The notes beneath the pieces are model-generated. The model saw only the letters and a program-made list of their open reading frames with translations. It was not told the origin of the DNA and searched no databases. The position numbers and the translations under genes are program-made. From DOZZ01 sp963792655 (GTDB lineage Bacteria; Acidobacteriota; Terriglobia; Bryobacterales; Bryobacteraceae): DNA of 64,000 bases. The stretch is taken from assembly GCA_963792655.1 (NCBI GenBank), contig CAWBWU010000002.1, positions 30,415 to 94,414 of the forward strand, read 5' to 3'. This document shows, in pieces, positions 1 to 9,176 of the stretch; positions within the stretch are counted from its first letter, which is position 1; each line of letters opens with the position of its first letter.

Positions 1-1
1 G

Positions 2-226
2 CATTGCGTCGATCCGTTCAAAGCTACATCGCTCTACGGGACGCCGCTGTACTGGCGTCTTCACGGCCGCGGCGGCTACCATTACCGCTACTCCGACGAG
101 GAACTCGCGGAACTGCATTCAATGCTTAGGGACGCGTCGGCGGCTTACGTTCTGTTTAATAACATCTGGATGAAAGACGATGGGCTGCGATTCCAGGCGC
201 GGTTCACCGGCCCTTCGCGCACATAA
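2..226 (+). CDS. DUF72 (YecE-like) family protein, C-terminal part
   Basis: Only the last 74 residues are in the window; the start lies upstream. The frame reads LYWRLHGRGGYHYRYSD, then AYVLFNNIWMKDDGLRF before TAA. The aromatic/His stretch and the LFNN-x-xM motif are typical of the C-terminus of DUF72 proteins, a TIM-barrel family of unknown biochemical function, often about 240-300 residues. The next gene starts 48 bp downstream on the same strand. The family call rests on these motifs alone. Confidence 0.7.
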   Translation, partial: HCVDPFKATSLYGTPLYWRLHGRGGYHYRYSDEELAELHSMLRDASAAYVLFNNIWMKDDGLRFQARFTGPSRT

Positions 227-274
227 GCCCGACAAATCTGTTGCGCGCACGAAACATACCCTAAAATCACAACT

Positions 275-2275
275 ATGCGTCTCGCCGCCGTTCTGTTTTG
301 CGCACCGCTGCTGCTTGCCCAGCCGCAACCTTTTGATGCCGCCGCACTGCTGCAATTAGCGCGGTTGAGCGATCCGCAGATTTCTCCCGACGGCAAAACC
401 GTCGCTTTCGTCAACCAGACAGTGGATGTGGCGGCGAACAAGAAACCCAAGCAGATCTATATCGTTCCCATCAACGGTGGCGAGCCGAAGTCACTGGGCG
501 AGGGTGACCGCCCGCGCTGGTTTCCGGATTCGAAGCGCATCTTGTTTACCGCGACGCGTGGGGGAACATCGCAGATCTGGGTGATGGATTCCAACGGCGA
601 CAACGCCCGCGCGCTGACTAATCTGTCGTCCGAAGCCGATGGCGCGACGCTCGCGCCAGACGCAAAGCACATCGTGTTCACCAGCGCCGTATACCCCGAG
701 TGCGGCGCGGACGATGCGTGCAATGCGAGCCACGAAGCGGCAGCGAAGGGACAGCCGAAAGCGCATATCTACGACACGCTGCTGTACCGGCATTGGACCG
801 AGTGGCAAGGCGCGCGGCGCACTCACGTGCTATCGATGAAGCTCGACGATAGCAAGGTCGTGGACCTCACGCCGGGTAAAAGCGACGCGCCACCGTTCTC
901 GCTCGGTGGACCGGATGATTACGTCATCTCGCCCGATAGCAAAGAAGTCTGCTTCGTCAGAAACACTGATGAAGTACCTGCAATCAGCACCAACACCGAC
1001 CTCTTCGTGATCCCGATCGATGGCGGCGAAGAGCATCGCATCACCACCAACCCGGGCTATGATGCATCGCCGCAATATTCGCCGGATGGCCGCTATCTCG
1101 CTTACCGTTCACAGCGCCGCGCCGGGTATGAGAGCGATCGCTTCACGTTGGTGTTGCTCGAACGCGCGACGGGCAAGTTGACGCCGCTGACAGAACTGCT
1201 CGATCGCTGGGTAAACAGCTTCACCTGGTCGCCTGATTCGCAGCGCATCTTCTTCACCGCCGTCGATCGAGGCCGCCAACCGATTCAGTTCGTCAGCATT
1301 ACCGGAGGCGCGATTCGTATTGCCGCCAGCGGTGACAGCATGCTCGACGATATGCAATTTACGCCGGACGGCAAAACGATGGTGTTCACCCGTCAGAGCG
1401 GTTCTTCGCCGATTGAAATTGTGAGAGCCAATTCCACAGGTGGAGCGCCGGCGGTGCTGACTCACTTCAACGATGCATTGCTGGCTTCGCATCCCACTGC
1501 GCCACTCGAAGAGCTGTATACCAAAGGCGCCGAAGACGCGCAGGTGCAGAGCTTCCTCGTCAAGCCGCCGGGCTTTGATCCATCGAAAAAATATCCCGTG
1601 CTCATGCTGATCCACGGTGGTCCGCAAGGTGAGTGGGGACAGAGTTGGACGTATCGCTGGAACGCACAGGTCTTTGCTGCTGCGGGATACGTTGTCGTGA
1701 TGCCCAACCCGCGCGGGTCCGTCGGCTATGGACAGAAGTTCATCGATGACATCAACACCGATTGGGGCGGCCGCGCTTACGAAGACGTGATGGCCGTGAC
1801 CGATCGCGTGGCTGCCCTGCCCTACGTGGATAAGGAACGCATGGCCGCTGCCGGCGGATCCTATGGCGGTTACATGATCGATTGGATCCTGGGTCACACC
1901 ACGCGTTTCAAAGCACTGGTGAGCCACGCCGGTGTTTACGATTTGCGCAGCGAAGCAGGCGCTACCGAAGAGCTATGGTTCCCCAAATGGGAGTTTGGCG
2001 GCATGCCCTGGGAGAGCCCCGAGACATACGACAAATGGTCGCCAAGCCAGTTCGCGAAGGAGTTCAAGACACCCACGCTGGTGATTCATGGTGAGCTCGA
2101 TTTCCGCGTGCCCTACACTCAAGGGTTGCAACTGTTCACCGCACTTCAGCTTCAGAAAGTGCCCTCACGCCTGCTGCTGTTTCCCGATGAGGGCCACTGG
2201 GTGTTGAAGCCGCAGAACAGCGTGCTCTGGTACAAAACTTTTATCGATTGGATCGACACCTGGACCAAAAAGTGA
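275..2275 (+). CDS. Secreted S9 family (prolyl oligopeptidase-type) peptidase
   Basis: This 666-residue protein starts with a short signal peptide (MRLAAVLFCAPLLLAQ). Residues about 30-390 form a beta-propeller of WD40/TolB-like blades with repeated SPDGK/SPDSK turns. An alpha/beta-hydrolase domain follows from about 410. The catalytic triad is visible: Ser529 in GGSYGGY, Asp609 in HGELDFRVP and His641 in DEGHW. The propeller-plus-hydrolase order and length fit the acylaminoacyl-peptidase/DPP-IV-like S9C group, which cleaves short oligopeptides. The signal peptide implies activity in the periplasm or outside the cell. Its stop overlaps the GTG start of the next gene (GTGA), so the two are probably co-translated. 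Exact specificity cannot be read from the sequence. Confidence 0.9.
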   Translation: MRLAAVLFCAPLLLAQPQPFDAAALLQLARLSDPQISPDGKTVAFVNQTVDVAANKKPKQIYIVPINGGEPKSLGEGDRPRWFPDSKRILFTATRGGTSQIWVMDSNGDNARALTNLSSEADGATLAPDAKHIVFTSAVYPECGADDACNASHEAAAKGQPKAHIYDTLLYRHWTEWQGARRTHVLSMKLDDSKVVDLTPGKSDAPPFSLGGPDDYVISPDSKEVCFVRNTDEVPAISTNTDLFVIPIDGGEEHRITTNPGYDASPQYSPDGRYLAYRSQRRAGYESDRFTLVLLERATGKLTPLTELLDRWVNSFTWSPDSQRIFFTAVDRGRQPIQFVSITGGAIRIAASGDSMLDDMQFTPDGKTMVFTRQSGSSPIEIVRANSTGGAPAVLTHFNDALLASHPTAPLEELYTKGAEDAQVQSFLVKPPGFDPSKKYPVLMLIHGGPQGEWGQSWTYRWNAQVFAAAGYVVVMPNPRGSVGYGQKFIDDINTDWGGRAYEDVMAVTDRVAALPYVDKERMAAAGGSYGGYMIDWILGHTTRFKALVSHAGVYDLRSEAGATEELWFPKWEFGGMPWESPETYDKWSPSQFAKEFKTPTLVIHGELDFRVPYTQGLQLFTALQLQKVPSRLLLFPDEGHWVLKPQNSVLWYKTFIDWIDTWTKK

Positions 2276-3577
2276 AATACATTCTCGTCGTTGTTGTTCT
2301 GCTCATCGTTGCCGTTCCGGCCGTGCTGTTTCTGATGGGAGGGACACCGGTCATCACAGCGGCGAACGCGCCGCAGGTCATCGGCAGTGACACCTCATAT
2401 GTACTGTCGGTTGCGAATGCGCACGGCATTCAGCCGTCTGCCACCACGCTCGAGCAAGACGGCAAAGCGCAAACCATTACCAACGCTGAGTTCAAGAAGC
2501 ATCGTCTCGGCTTATTTCGTCACGAGTCGCGGCATCAAGACGTACACCGTCAAGGTCGGCAAGGACAAGTTCCCGGCGCTGCATGACGGCCACGCCAAGC
2601 TGACGTTCACTGCGAAGTCGAACGATCTGCGCGGCAGCGAAGACAGCGTGACCTATCCCGTTACGGTGAATCTCACGCCGCCGCATGTCTCTGCCGATGG
2701 TGAGCAGCACTACATCAACCAGGGCGGCTCCGAGTTGGTGACGTTCACGCCGACCGGGTATGTGACCGATTCCGGCGTGAAGGTCGGCAAGTATACGTTT
2801 CGGCAGCTTTCCGATCCCGAGCCACCCGGGCAGCGCTATTCGTTGTTCGCGTATCCGTGGGATCTGGACGAGCACGTCGCACCGTACTGTCTACGCGACG
2901 AACCCGCGGGCACTGAGGCGCGCGCGACATTCACGTACCGGCTGTTCCCGAAGAAGTTTCGCGACCCGTGACTTCGACATCGAGCGACGCGTTGATGGAG
3001 CGGCTGGTGAATCAGATCGACCCCAACAGCAAGTCCGGCGACTTGCTTGCGCGTTTCTTGAAGATCAACGGCGAGATGCGCCGCGCAGAACAATCAGACC
3101 ATCGCTGACTTGCGCAAACAGACGGCCGACCACTTTCTGTTTACCGAAGCGTTCTACCAGGTGGACCTGCCGTCGAAGCGCAGTTCGCGGATGTGCGGAA
3201 CTATCTGTATCACGGCAAGAAGGTCGATCAGCAAGTGCACCTCGGCTTCGATCTCGCCGACAAGAGCCACATGGTCGATACCCGCCGCGAATGACGGCAA
3301 GGTTGTGTTCGCAGACAACCTCGGCATCTACGGCAACTGCATCGTGATCGATCATGGCGGCGGCCTGCAATCGATCTACGGTCACATGAGCGCCTTCTCG
3401 GTGAAGAAGGGCGACATGGTGAAGCGCGGTCAGGAGATTGGTCACAGCGGCCAGACCGGTTTCGCGGGCGGCGATCATCTGCACTACAGCATGCAGGTGG
3501 ATGGCGTGCAGGTGAATCCCGTGGAGTGGTGGGACGCACATTGGATCAAAGATCGCGTATGGAGCAAGGTCAAGTAG
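2272..3577 (+). CDS. M23 family metallopeptidase, membrane anchored, multiply frameshifted
   Basis: GTG 2272 overlaps the previous TGA. The N-terminus has one membrane segment (KYILVVVVLLIVAVPAVLFL). Homologous reading then passes through several frames, with breaks near 2500, 2960, 2990, 3090, 3170 and 3290. The C-terminal part is a LytM/M23 domain: zinc motif HLGFD (codons 3238-3252) and the second motif HLH (3476-3484), with the GGGLQSIYGHMSAF strand between them. M23 enzymes cut peptidoglycan cross-bridges; some act as envelope-spanning regulators. All zinc ligands and the C-terminus are intact, so the breaks look like sequence errors more than decay, but six breaks in 1.3 kb makes a true pseudogene possible. 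Confidence 0.75.
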
Positions 3578-3583
3578 CGGCTC

Positions 3584-4855
3584 ATGGCGCATCGCGTACT
3601 GATCATTGGAGCCGGGTTCGCCGGGTTGAACGCGGCAAAGCAACTAGGTAGAGCCGACGTGGCAGTCACCGTCATCGACCGCCGCAACTTTCATCTCTTT
3701 CAGCCCTTGCTGTATCAAGTCGCGACCGGTGCACTTTCGCCTGGCGAGATTGCGTCGCCGATCCGCAACGTGCTGCATCGCCAGAAAAATACATCGGTGC
3801 TGCTGGCGGAAGTTTCGGATATCGATCCGGCAGCCAAGCGCGTCACGTTTGCTGATGGGGGCACGTGCGATTACGACACACTGGTGATTGCAACCGGATC
3901 AACGCATCACTACTTCGGCCATCCGGAGTGGGAGCAGTTCGCGCCGGGGCTCAAGACCATCGAAAACGCCACGGAAATTCGCGGCCGCATCCTGCATGCG
4001 TTCGAGTTTGCGGAACGCGAGAATGATCCGACGTTACGCGCGGCTCAGATGACGTTCGTCATTGTCGGCGGAGGGCCTACGGGAGTAGAACTTGCAGGTG
4101 CGCTTGCTGAAATTGCGAACGACACCTTGCGCCATGACTTCCGTCGCATCGATCCGCGGCAATCGCATATCTATCTGATTGAAGGTTCCGATCGACTGCT
4201 GCCTCCGTTTGATCCGAAGCTTTCGGCGGAAGCGCAGGACGCTTTGCAAAAGCTGGGCGTGCAGGTTCACACGAAGAGCGTCGTGACCGAACTCGATGCG
4301 AACGGCGTGATGGTGAAGTTTCCGGATCACTCGGCCCGCATCGAATCGAAGACCGTCATCTGGGCGGCAGGCGTGCAGGCGAGCGCGCTGTCGAAGGTGG
4401 TGAACGAGCGCTTCGGCTTGACTGGCGATCGCGCGGGGCACGTTCCCGTGCAACCGGATCTCACGATCCCTGGCCACCCGGAAGTATTCGTCATCGGCGA
4501 CATGGCCTCGGTGCAGAACGGCGGCAAACCGCTGCCCGGCGTTGCGCCCGTTGCTATTCAACAAGGCGCGTATGTGGGCAAAGCGATTCGCGCGCGTCTG
4601 GCCGGACAACCGGTCAAGCCGTTTCAGTATTGGGACAAAGGCAGTCTGGCGACGATTGGACGCGGAGAAGCGGCCGCGCAGATCGGGCCGTTAAAGTTCG
4701 GCGGAATCATCGCGTGGCTCGCCTGGCTGTTCGTGCACTTGCTGTATCTTGTCGGTTTTGAGAACCGGTTGGTGGTGTTGATCGAGTGGGCGATCAATTA
4801 CATCACCCACAATCGCAGCGCGCGTTTGATTACAACTGCGCCAAAAACGTTTTGA
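3584..4855 (+). CDS. ndh: Type II NADH dehydrogenase (NDH-2)
   Basis: This 423-residue flavoprotein would move electrons from NADH to quinone at the inner membrane without pumping protons. The first dinucleotide fold is at residues 6-14 (LIIGAGFAG) and the second at 160-169 (IVGGGPTGVE). The family signature FHLFQPLLYQVATGALSP follows the first fold, and PVAIQQGAYVGK near residue 330 is the quinone/AQxAxQ-type segment. The C-terminus has a hydrophobic amphipathic stretch (IIAWLAWLFVHLLYLVGF) typical of monotopic membrane binding. Its 3' end overlaps the convergent fabD by 26 bp. It follows the M23 gene after 6 bp. Confidence 0.93.
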   Translation: MAHRVLIIGAGFAGLNAAKQLGRADVAVTVIDRRNFHLFQPLLYQVATGALSPGEIASPIRNVLHRQKNTSVLLAEVSDIDPAAKRVTFADGGTCDYDTLVIATGSTHHYFGHPEWEQFAPGLKTIENATEIRGRILHAFEFAERENDPTLRAAQMTFVIVGGGPTGVELAGALAEIANDTLRHDFRRIDPRQSHIYLIEGSDRLLPPFDPKLSAEAQDALQKLGVQVHTKSVVTELDANGVMVKFPDHSARIESKTVIWAAGVQASALSKVVNERFGLTGDRAGHVPVQPDLTIPGHPEVFVIGDMASVQNGGKPLPGVAPVAIQQGAYVGKAIRARLAGQPVKPFQYWDKGSLATIGRGEAAAQIGPLKFGGIIAWLAWLFVHLLYLVGFENRLVVLIEWAINYITHNRSARLITTAPKTF

Positions 4856-5756
4856 CCGCTTCCAACTCGGCCGCTTCTCCAAAGCGCTGAGTGCTTGCGC
4901 CCGGCACAATCTGTTTGATGAGCCCGCACAACACGCCGCCTGGTCCGACCTCGACGTAGCGATCCGCAGCCATGGCGCGCACCGACGCCGTCCAACGCAC
5001 CGGGTTCGGAATCTGCTCATACAAGCCGCGGCGGGCGTCAACTCCACTACGGATCTCGGCTGCCTCGAAGTTGTTGATCAACGGGAAACGCAAATCGGCG
5101 AACTGCGCCGCGTTCAATTCCTGCGCAAGGCGTTCTTGCGCGGGACGCATCAACGCACAATGAAACGGCGCGCTCACGGGCAACAACTTTACCTTGCGCG
5201 CACCAGCCTTGGTCGCCAGCTCCATCGCACGCTCCACGGCGCCGGCGTGACCGGCAATGACAATCTGGTCGGGTGAATTCAGATTCGCGGCGCTCACCAC
5301 TTCGCCTTCCGCGGCAGCCTCGAGCACGCCCGGTAGTGCGGCCTCCGGCATCTTCAGGATTGCCGCCATCGCGCCTACACCTTGCGGCACCGCGTCCTGC
5401 ATGTAGCGGCCGCGATTGCGTACGATGCGCAGCGCATCTTCGAGCGTCAGAGACTGTGCCGCCACCAGCGCCGAGTACTCGCCCAAACTATGGCCCGCCA
5501 CAACATCAGGCAAAAAGCCGTTCTCTTCGAGCACCGTGAACGCCGCTGTGGAAGCTGCCACCAGTGCGGGCTGGGTGAACTCAGTCTGCCGGAGCTGCTC
5601 TTCCGGCCCTTCAAAACAGAGCTTCGACAGCGAGTAGCCGAGCGCATCATCGGCCCGTTCGAATACTTGCCGCGCGCTGGGAAAAGCCTCGGCCAGGCTG
5701 CGGCCCATGCCCACGACCTGCGAGCCTTGTCCGGGAAATACGAAAGCAGTTTTCAT
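4830..5756 (-). CDS. fabD: Malonyl-CoA:ACP transacylase
   Basis: The 308-residue protein transfers malonyl groups from CoA to acyl carrier protein, loading fatty-acid synthesis. The start is ATG at 5756, giving MKTAFVFPGQGSQ, the canonical FabD N-terminus. The nucleophile is Ser90 in GHSLGEYSA, and the catalytic His is in SAPFHCALM near residue 199. Length matches the family (about 300-315). The upstream gene is uvrA, whose TGA overlaps this ATG (ATGA), so fabD may be translated by ribosomes finishing uvrA. No acpP, fabF, fabG or fabH gene is adjacent, which is unusual for fabD. Confidence 0.95.
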   Translation of the reverse strand: MKTAFVFPGQGSQVVGMGRSLAEAFPSARQVFERADDALGYSLSKLCFEGPEEQLRQTEFTQPALVAASTAAFTVLEENGFLPDVVAGHSLGEYSALVAAQSLTLEDALRIVRNRGRYMQDAVPQGVGAMAAILKMPEAALPGVLEAAAEGEVVSAANLNSPDQIVIAGHAGAVERAMELATKAGARKVKLLPVSAPFHCALMRPAQERLAQELNAAQFADLRFPLINNFEAAEIRSGVDARRGLYEQIPNPVRWTASVRAMAADRYVEVGPGGVLCGLIKQIVPGASTQRFGEAAELEAVKTFLAQL

Positions 5757-8542
5757 AATGTCGGTTGAGCCGCAAGCGCCGCCAGATATTGCCCGGTGTA
5801 TGAACCAGGCGCGCGCATGATGTCTTCGGGCGTGCCGGTCGCGACGATGTTGCCGCCGCGTTCGCCACCTTCGGGGCCGAGATCGATCACCCAATCCGCC
5901 GCGCGGATCACTTCCAGATTGTGCTCGATAATCAGCACGCTCGCGCCGCCCTCAAGCAGCCGATCGAAAGCGGCGAGCAGCTTCGCAATGTCGTCGAAGT
6001 GCAGGCCCGTCGTCGGTTCGTCGAAGATGAATAACGTGCTGCTTGTGCTCGCATCCGCCAGGCGCGCCGCCAGCTTCACGCGTTGCGCTTCCCCGCCCGA
6101 GAGCGTGGTCGCGGATTGCCCTAATCGCAAATAACCCAAACCGACATCGTCCAATACTTTCAGCTTGCTCACCAGGCGCGGCGTATCGTGAAAGACTTCC
6201 AGCGCTTCGCGAATGGTGAGCTGCAGAATCTCATGCACGTTGCGGTTCTTGTACTTGATCTCGAGCGTGCTCGCCTTAAAGCGCGTGCCTTTGCATTCGT
6301 CGCAGATGAGTTCCACGTCGGCCAGAAACTGCATTTCCACGGTCACGGTGCCATCGCCCTGGCAGTTCTCGCAACGCCCGCCCGGAATGTTGAAAGAGAA
6401 GTGCCCCGCTCCATAGCTGCGCTTCTCGGCTTCTTTTGTTGCGGCAAGCAGACCGCGAATGATGTCGAACGCTTTCACGTACGTGATCGGGTTGGAGCGC
6501 GGCGTACGGCCGATCGGTGATTGATCGATCATCACCGTTTCGCGCACCAGTGACGTACCTTCTACCCGGCGGCAGTTCAGCCGTGAGCCGCTCTGCACGG
6601 CTTCGCCACCTTCCGCATCGTCTTCCATTTCAGGCGCGCCACTCAATGCGCGATAGATCACATCATGAACAAGAGTGGATTTGCCAGAGCCCGACACGCC
6701 CGTGACCACAACCATGCGCTCCAGCGGTATCTCCACATCAACATTCTTGAGGTTATGCAGGCGCGCGCCGGAGAAGTGCAGCATGCGGCGCGGATCTGGC
6801 GCACGCGGTTCCCGCGGTGCAATGACTTGCAGTTCACCGCGCAGGTAACGGCCGGTCAACGATGCATTCTTTCGATCGAGCAACTGCGGGTACGAACCTT
6901 CGAAGATGATCTTCCCGCCCAACTCGCCCGCACCGGGGCCCATGTCGATGATGTGATCCGCCGCATTCATCACGTCCGGATCGTGCTCCACCACCAGGAT
7001 GGTATTGCCAAGATCGCGCAGCTCGTGAAGGATGTGAATCAAACGCCCGGTGTCGCGGCTGTGCAGTCCGATCGAAGGTTCATCGAGCACGTAGCAGGAA
7101 CCGACGAGCCGCGAACCCAGACACGTCGCGAGCTGGATGCGTTGCGCTTCTCCACCCGAGAGCGTGGACGAGAGGCGGTCGAGAGTCAGATACTCCAAAC
7201 CGACATCGTTTAGAAATTTCAAACGCTGCCGGATTTCTACCAACACCTTGTCTGCAATCGAAGCTTCTTCCGGCGAGAGCTCGAGCTCATTGACGTATTC
7301 GTATGCAGCCGCGATGTTGCGCGCCACAACTTGCGTGATGGTCTGCCCGCCAACTCGCACGTACAGCGCTTCTGGACGCAGCCGCGACCCATGACACACC
7401 GGGCAGCGCGCGTACCCGCGATAACGGCTGAGGAACACGCGCACGTGCAACTTGTATTTCTTCGTTTCGAGGAAATCAAAGAACTGCCGCACGCCGCCGA
7501 GGGCCGTCTCTTGCTCTTCATTATTCAGGTCGCAGAACGGAACATCGAAGCGCACGCTATCTTTCGCCGCGCGCTTGAACACGGTGTACCACTCGCGCGC
7601 CTTGGGCTTGGTGAAAGGTTCGAGCGCGCCCTCTTCAATCGTCAGCAATCGATTGGGTACCACCAGATCGGGACTGAAGTCGATCGTGTTGCCAAAGCCC
7701 TGGCAACGCGGGCACGCGCCCGCCGGACTGTTGAAACTAAACAGCGTCGGCTGCGGCTCCTGAAACACGCGATTGCAAGTCTTGCACGTGAACTGCTCGC
7801 TGAAGCGAAGCTGCTCGCCGCCGGGGCTTTGAAAGATCACTTCCTGCGCTTCGCGATAACAGATCTCAACCGTATCGACTAAGCGTTGCCGGATATCCGG
7901 ATGCAGTGCAATGCGATCAACCAGGACGTAGACAGGCTTGTTGAAGTCAATATCGAGCAGCGACTCGGGCGTTGAAAATTCAAATGTTGTCCCACCCTGA
8001 TAGAGCCGCGTGAAACCCTTCTTGCGCAAATCGAAGAGGTGCTCTTTGAGTGCGTTCTCGCCGCCACCCGCCGCGATCACCGGGAACATCATCAGAAAAC
8101 GCGTGCCTTCCGGCAGTTCGAGCATCCGCGCCGCTACGTGATCGACCGTGTCTTTCTCCACGCGCGTGCCGCAATCGGGACAGAACGTCTGTCCGACACG
8201 TGCAAACAACAGGCGCAGAAAGTCGTAACACTCGGTTGTGGTCGCGACCGTCGAGCGCGGATTGCGAGTGGTGTTCTTCTGCCGAATTGCAATGGCCGGA
8301 GCGATGCCGTCGATCTCGTCAACTTCGGGCTTCTCCATGCGTTCGAGAAACTGCCGCGCGTACGCCGATAACGATTCGACATAACGGCGCTGGCCCTCCG
8401 CATAGATCGTGTCGAACGCGAGCGAAGACTTGCCCGAGCCCGAGACGCCCGTGACGACCGTAAGTTGATTGTGAGGAATGTCCACAGAGACGTTCTTCAG
8501 GTTGTGAAGACGCGCTCCGCGCACAGATATGAATTCTTCCAA
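5753..8542 (-). CDS. uvrA: Excinuclease ABC subunit A
   Basis: UvrA is the damage-scanning ATPase of nucleotide excision repair. The 929-residue protein has both ABC modules: Walker A at residues 32-39 (GVSGSGKS), a second GVSGSGKS near 640, and two LSGGEAQR signature loops. The zinc modules are visible as CKTC...CPRC and CENC...CDEC. It starts MEEFISVRGARLHNLKN, with TTG at 8540-8542 as start codon. UvrB and UvrC are not in the window. The stop overlaps fabD. The divergent DUF4337 gene starts 72 bp away. Confidence 0.97.
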   Translation of the reverse strand: MEEFISVRGARLHNLKNVSVDIPHNQLTVVTGVSGSGKSSLAFDTIYAEGQRRYVESLSAYARQFLERMEKPEVDEIDGIAPAIAIRQKNTTRNPRSTVATTTECYDFLRLLFARVGQTFCPDCGTRVEKDTVDHVAARMLELPEGTRFLMMFPVIAAGGGENALKEHLFDLRKKGFTRLYQGGTTFEFSTPESLLDIDFNKPVYVLVDRIALHPDIRQRLVDTVEICYREAQEVIFQSPGGEQLRFSEQFTCKTCNRVFQEPQPTLFSFNSPAGACPRCQGFGNTIDFSPDLVVPNRLLTIEEGALEPFTKPKAREWYTVFKRAAKDSVRFDVPFCDLNNEEQETALGGVRQFFDFLETKKYKLHVRVFLSRYRGYARCPVCHGSRLRPEALYVRVGGQTITQVVARNIAAAYEYVNELELSPEEASIADKVLVEIRQRLKFLNDVGLEYLTLDRLSSTLSGGEAQRIQLATCLGSRLVGSCYVLDEPSIGLHSRDTGRLIHILHELRDLGNTILVVEHDPDVMNAADHIIDMGPGAGELGGKIIFEGSYPQLLDRKNASLTGRYLRGELQVIAPREPRAPDPRRMLHFSGARLHNLKNVDVEIPLERMVVVTGVSGSGKSTLVHDVIYRALSGAPEMEDDAEGGEAVQSGSRLNCRRVEGTSLVRETVMIDQSPIGRTPRSNPITYVKAFDIIRGLLAATKEAEKRSYGAGHFSFNIPGGRCENCQGDGTVTVEMQFLADVELICDECKGTRFKASTLEIKYKNRNVHEILQLTIREALEVFHDTPRLVSKLKVLDDVGLGYLRLGQSATTLSGGEAQRVKLAARLADASTSSTLFIFDEPTTGLHFDDIAKLLAAFDRLLEGGASVLIIEHNLEVIRAADWVIDLGPEGGERGGNIVATGTPEDIMRAPGSYTGQYLAALAAQPTL

Positions 8543-8614
8543 AGGTAACTTTCAGTTTAACGTGGCGCGGCGGGGGATGACGTGGCCGTGCTCGCGGCGT
8601 AAACTCATCTAGAC

Positions 8615-9142
8615 ATGCCTGAAATGGAAATTCCTCACGAAGAGGGTGGCGCCCCTGATCCACTGGCGCGAACAGTAGGTATTCTCGCCGCGACATTCTC
8701 GGTTCTCCTGGCGGTGGTCACGATCATGTCGCACCGCGCGCACACTGAAGGCGTTCTGCTGAAGACCGAAGCGAACGACAAGTGGTCGTACTACGAATCC
8801 AAGCGCATCAAGTTCCACAATCTGGAGCTCGGCGAAGACATCATCAGCCTGACCGCTGCGAATAATCCCGATCGCGCGAAAGTGCTCGCTCGCTACACCA
8901 AAGACAAAGAGAAGAACGAGAAGCAGGCGGAAGAAATCCAGAACGATGCCAAGGGCATCGAAGCCCGTTCGGCGAAGGTCGAGGAACGCGCGCTCCGATA
9001 CGACATCGGCGAAGGTCTGCTTGAGATCGCACTGGTTCTTAGTTCGCTCTATTTCATCGCCCGGCGCAAACTGTTTCCTGTCGTTGGTGTGACCGCCGCG
9101 GTCATCGGAACGATCGTCGCGATCATGGGCTATCTGGTCTAG
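8615..9142 (+). CDS. DUF4337 family membrane protein
   Basis: A 175-residue protein with one N-terminal membrane segment (residues about 24-41, VGILAATFSVLLAVVTIM), a charged helical middle rich in Lys/Glu, and two C-terminal segments (LLEIALVLSSLYFIA and VVGVTAAVIGTIVAIMGYLV). This layout and the KWSYYESKRIK stretch after the first segment match DUF4337, an uncharacterised family common in Acidobacteriota and Proteobacteria. Function unknown. It stands between divergent uvrA and the addB gene, 34 bp upstream of the latter. Confidence 0.75.
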   Translation: MPEMEIPHEEGGAPDPLARTVGILAATFSVLLAVVTIMSHRAHTEGVLLKTEANDKWSYYESKRIKFHNLELGEDIISLTAANNPDRAKVLARYTKDKEKNEKQAEEIQNDAKGIEARSAKVEERALRYDIGEGLLEIALVLSSLYFIARRKLFPVVGVTAAVIGTIVAIMGYLV

Positions 9143-9176
9143 CGCCGGGGCGAAAAATAGGCGAAAATAGAACCTG

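Noticed and set aside
1109..1927. Long antisense frame (272 codons) opposite the S9 peptidase
   Set aside because: High-GC codon bias opens the complementary frame; the sense protein has an intact triad, and the antisense product is His/Arg-rich without any domain.
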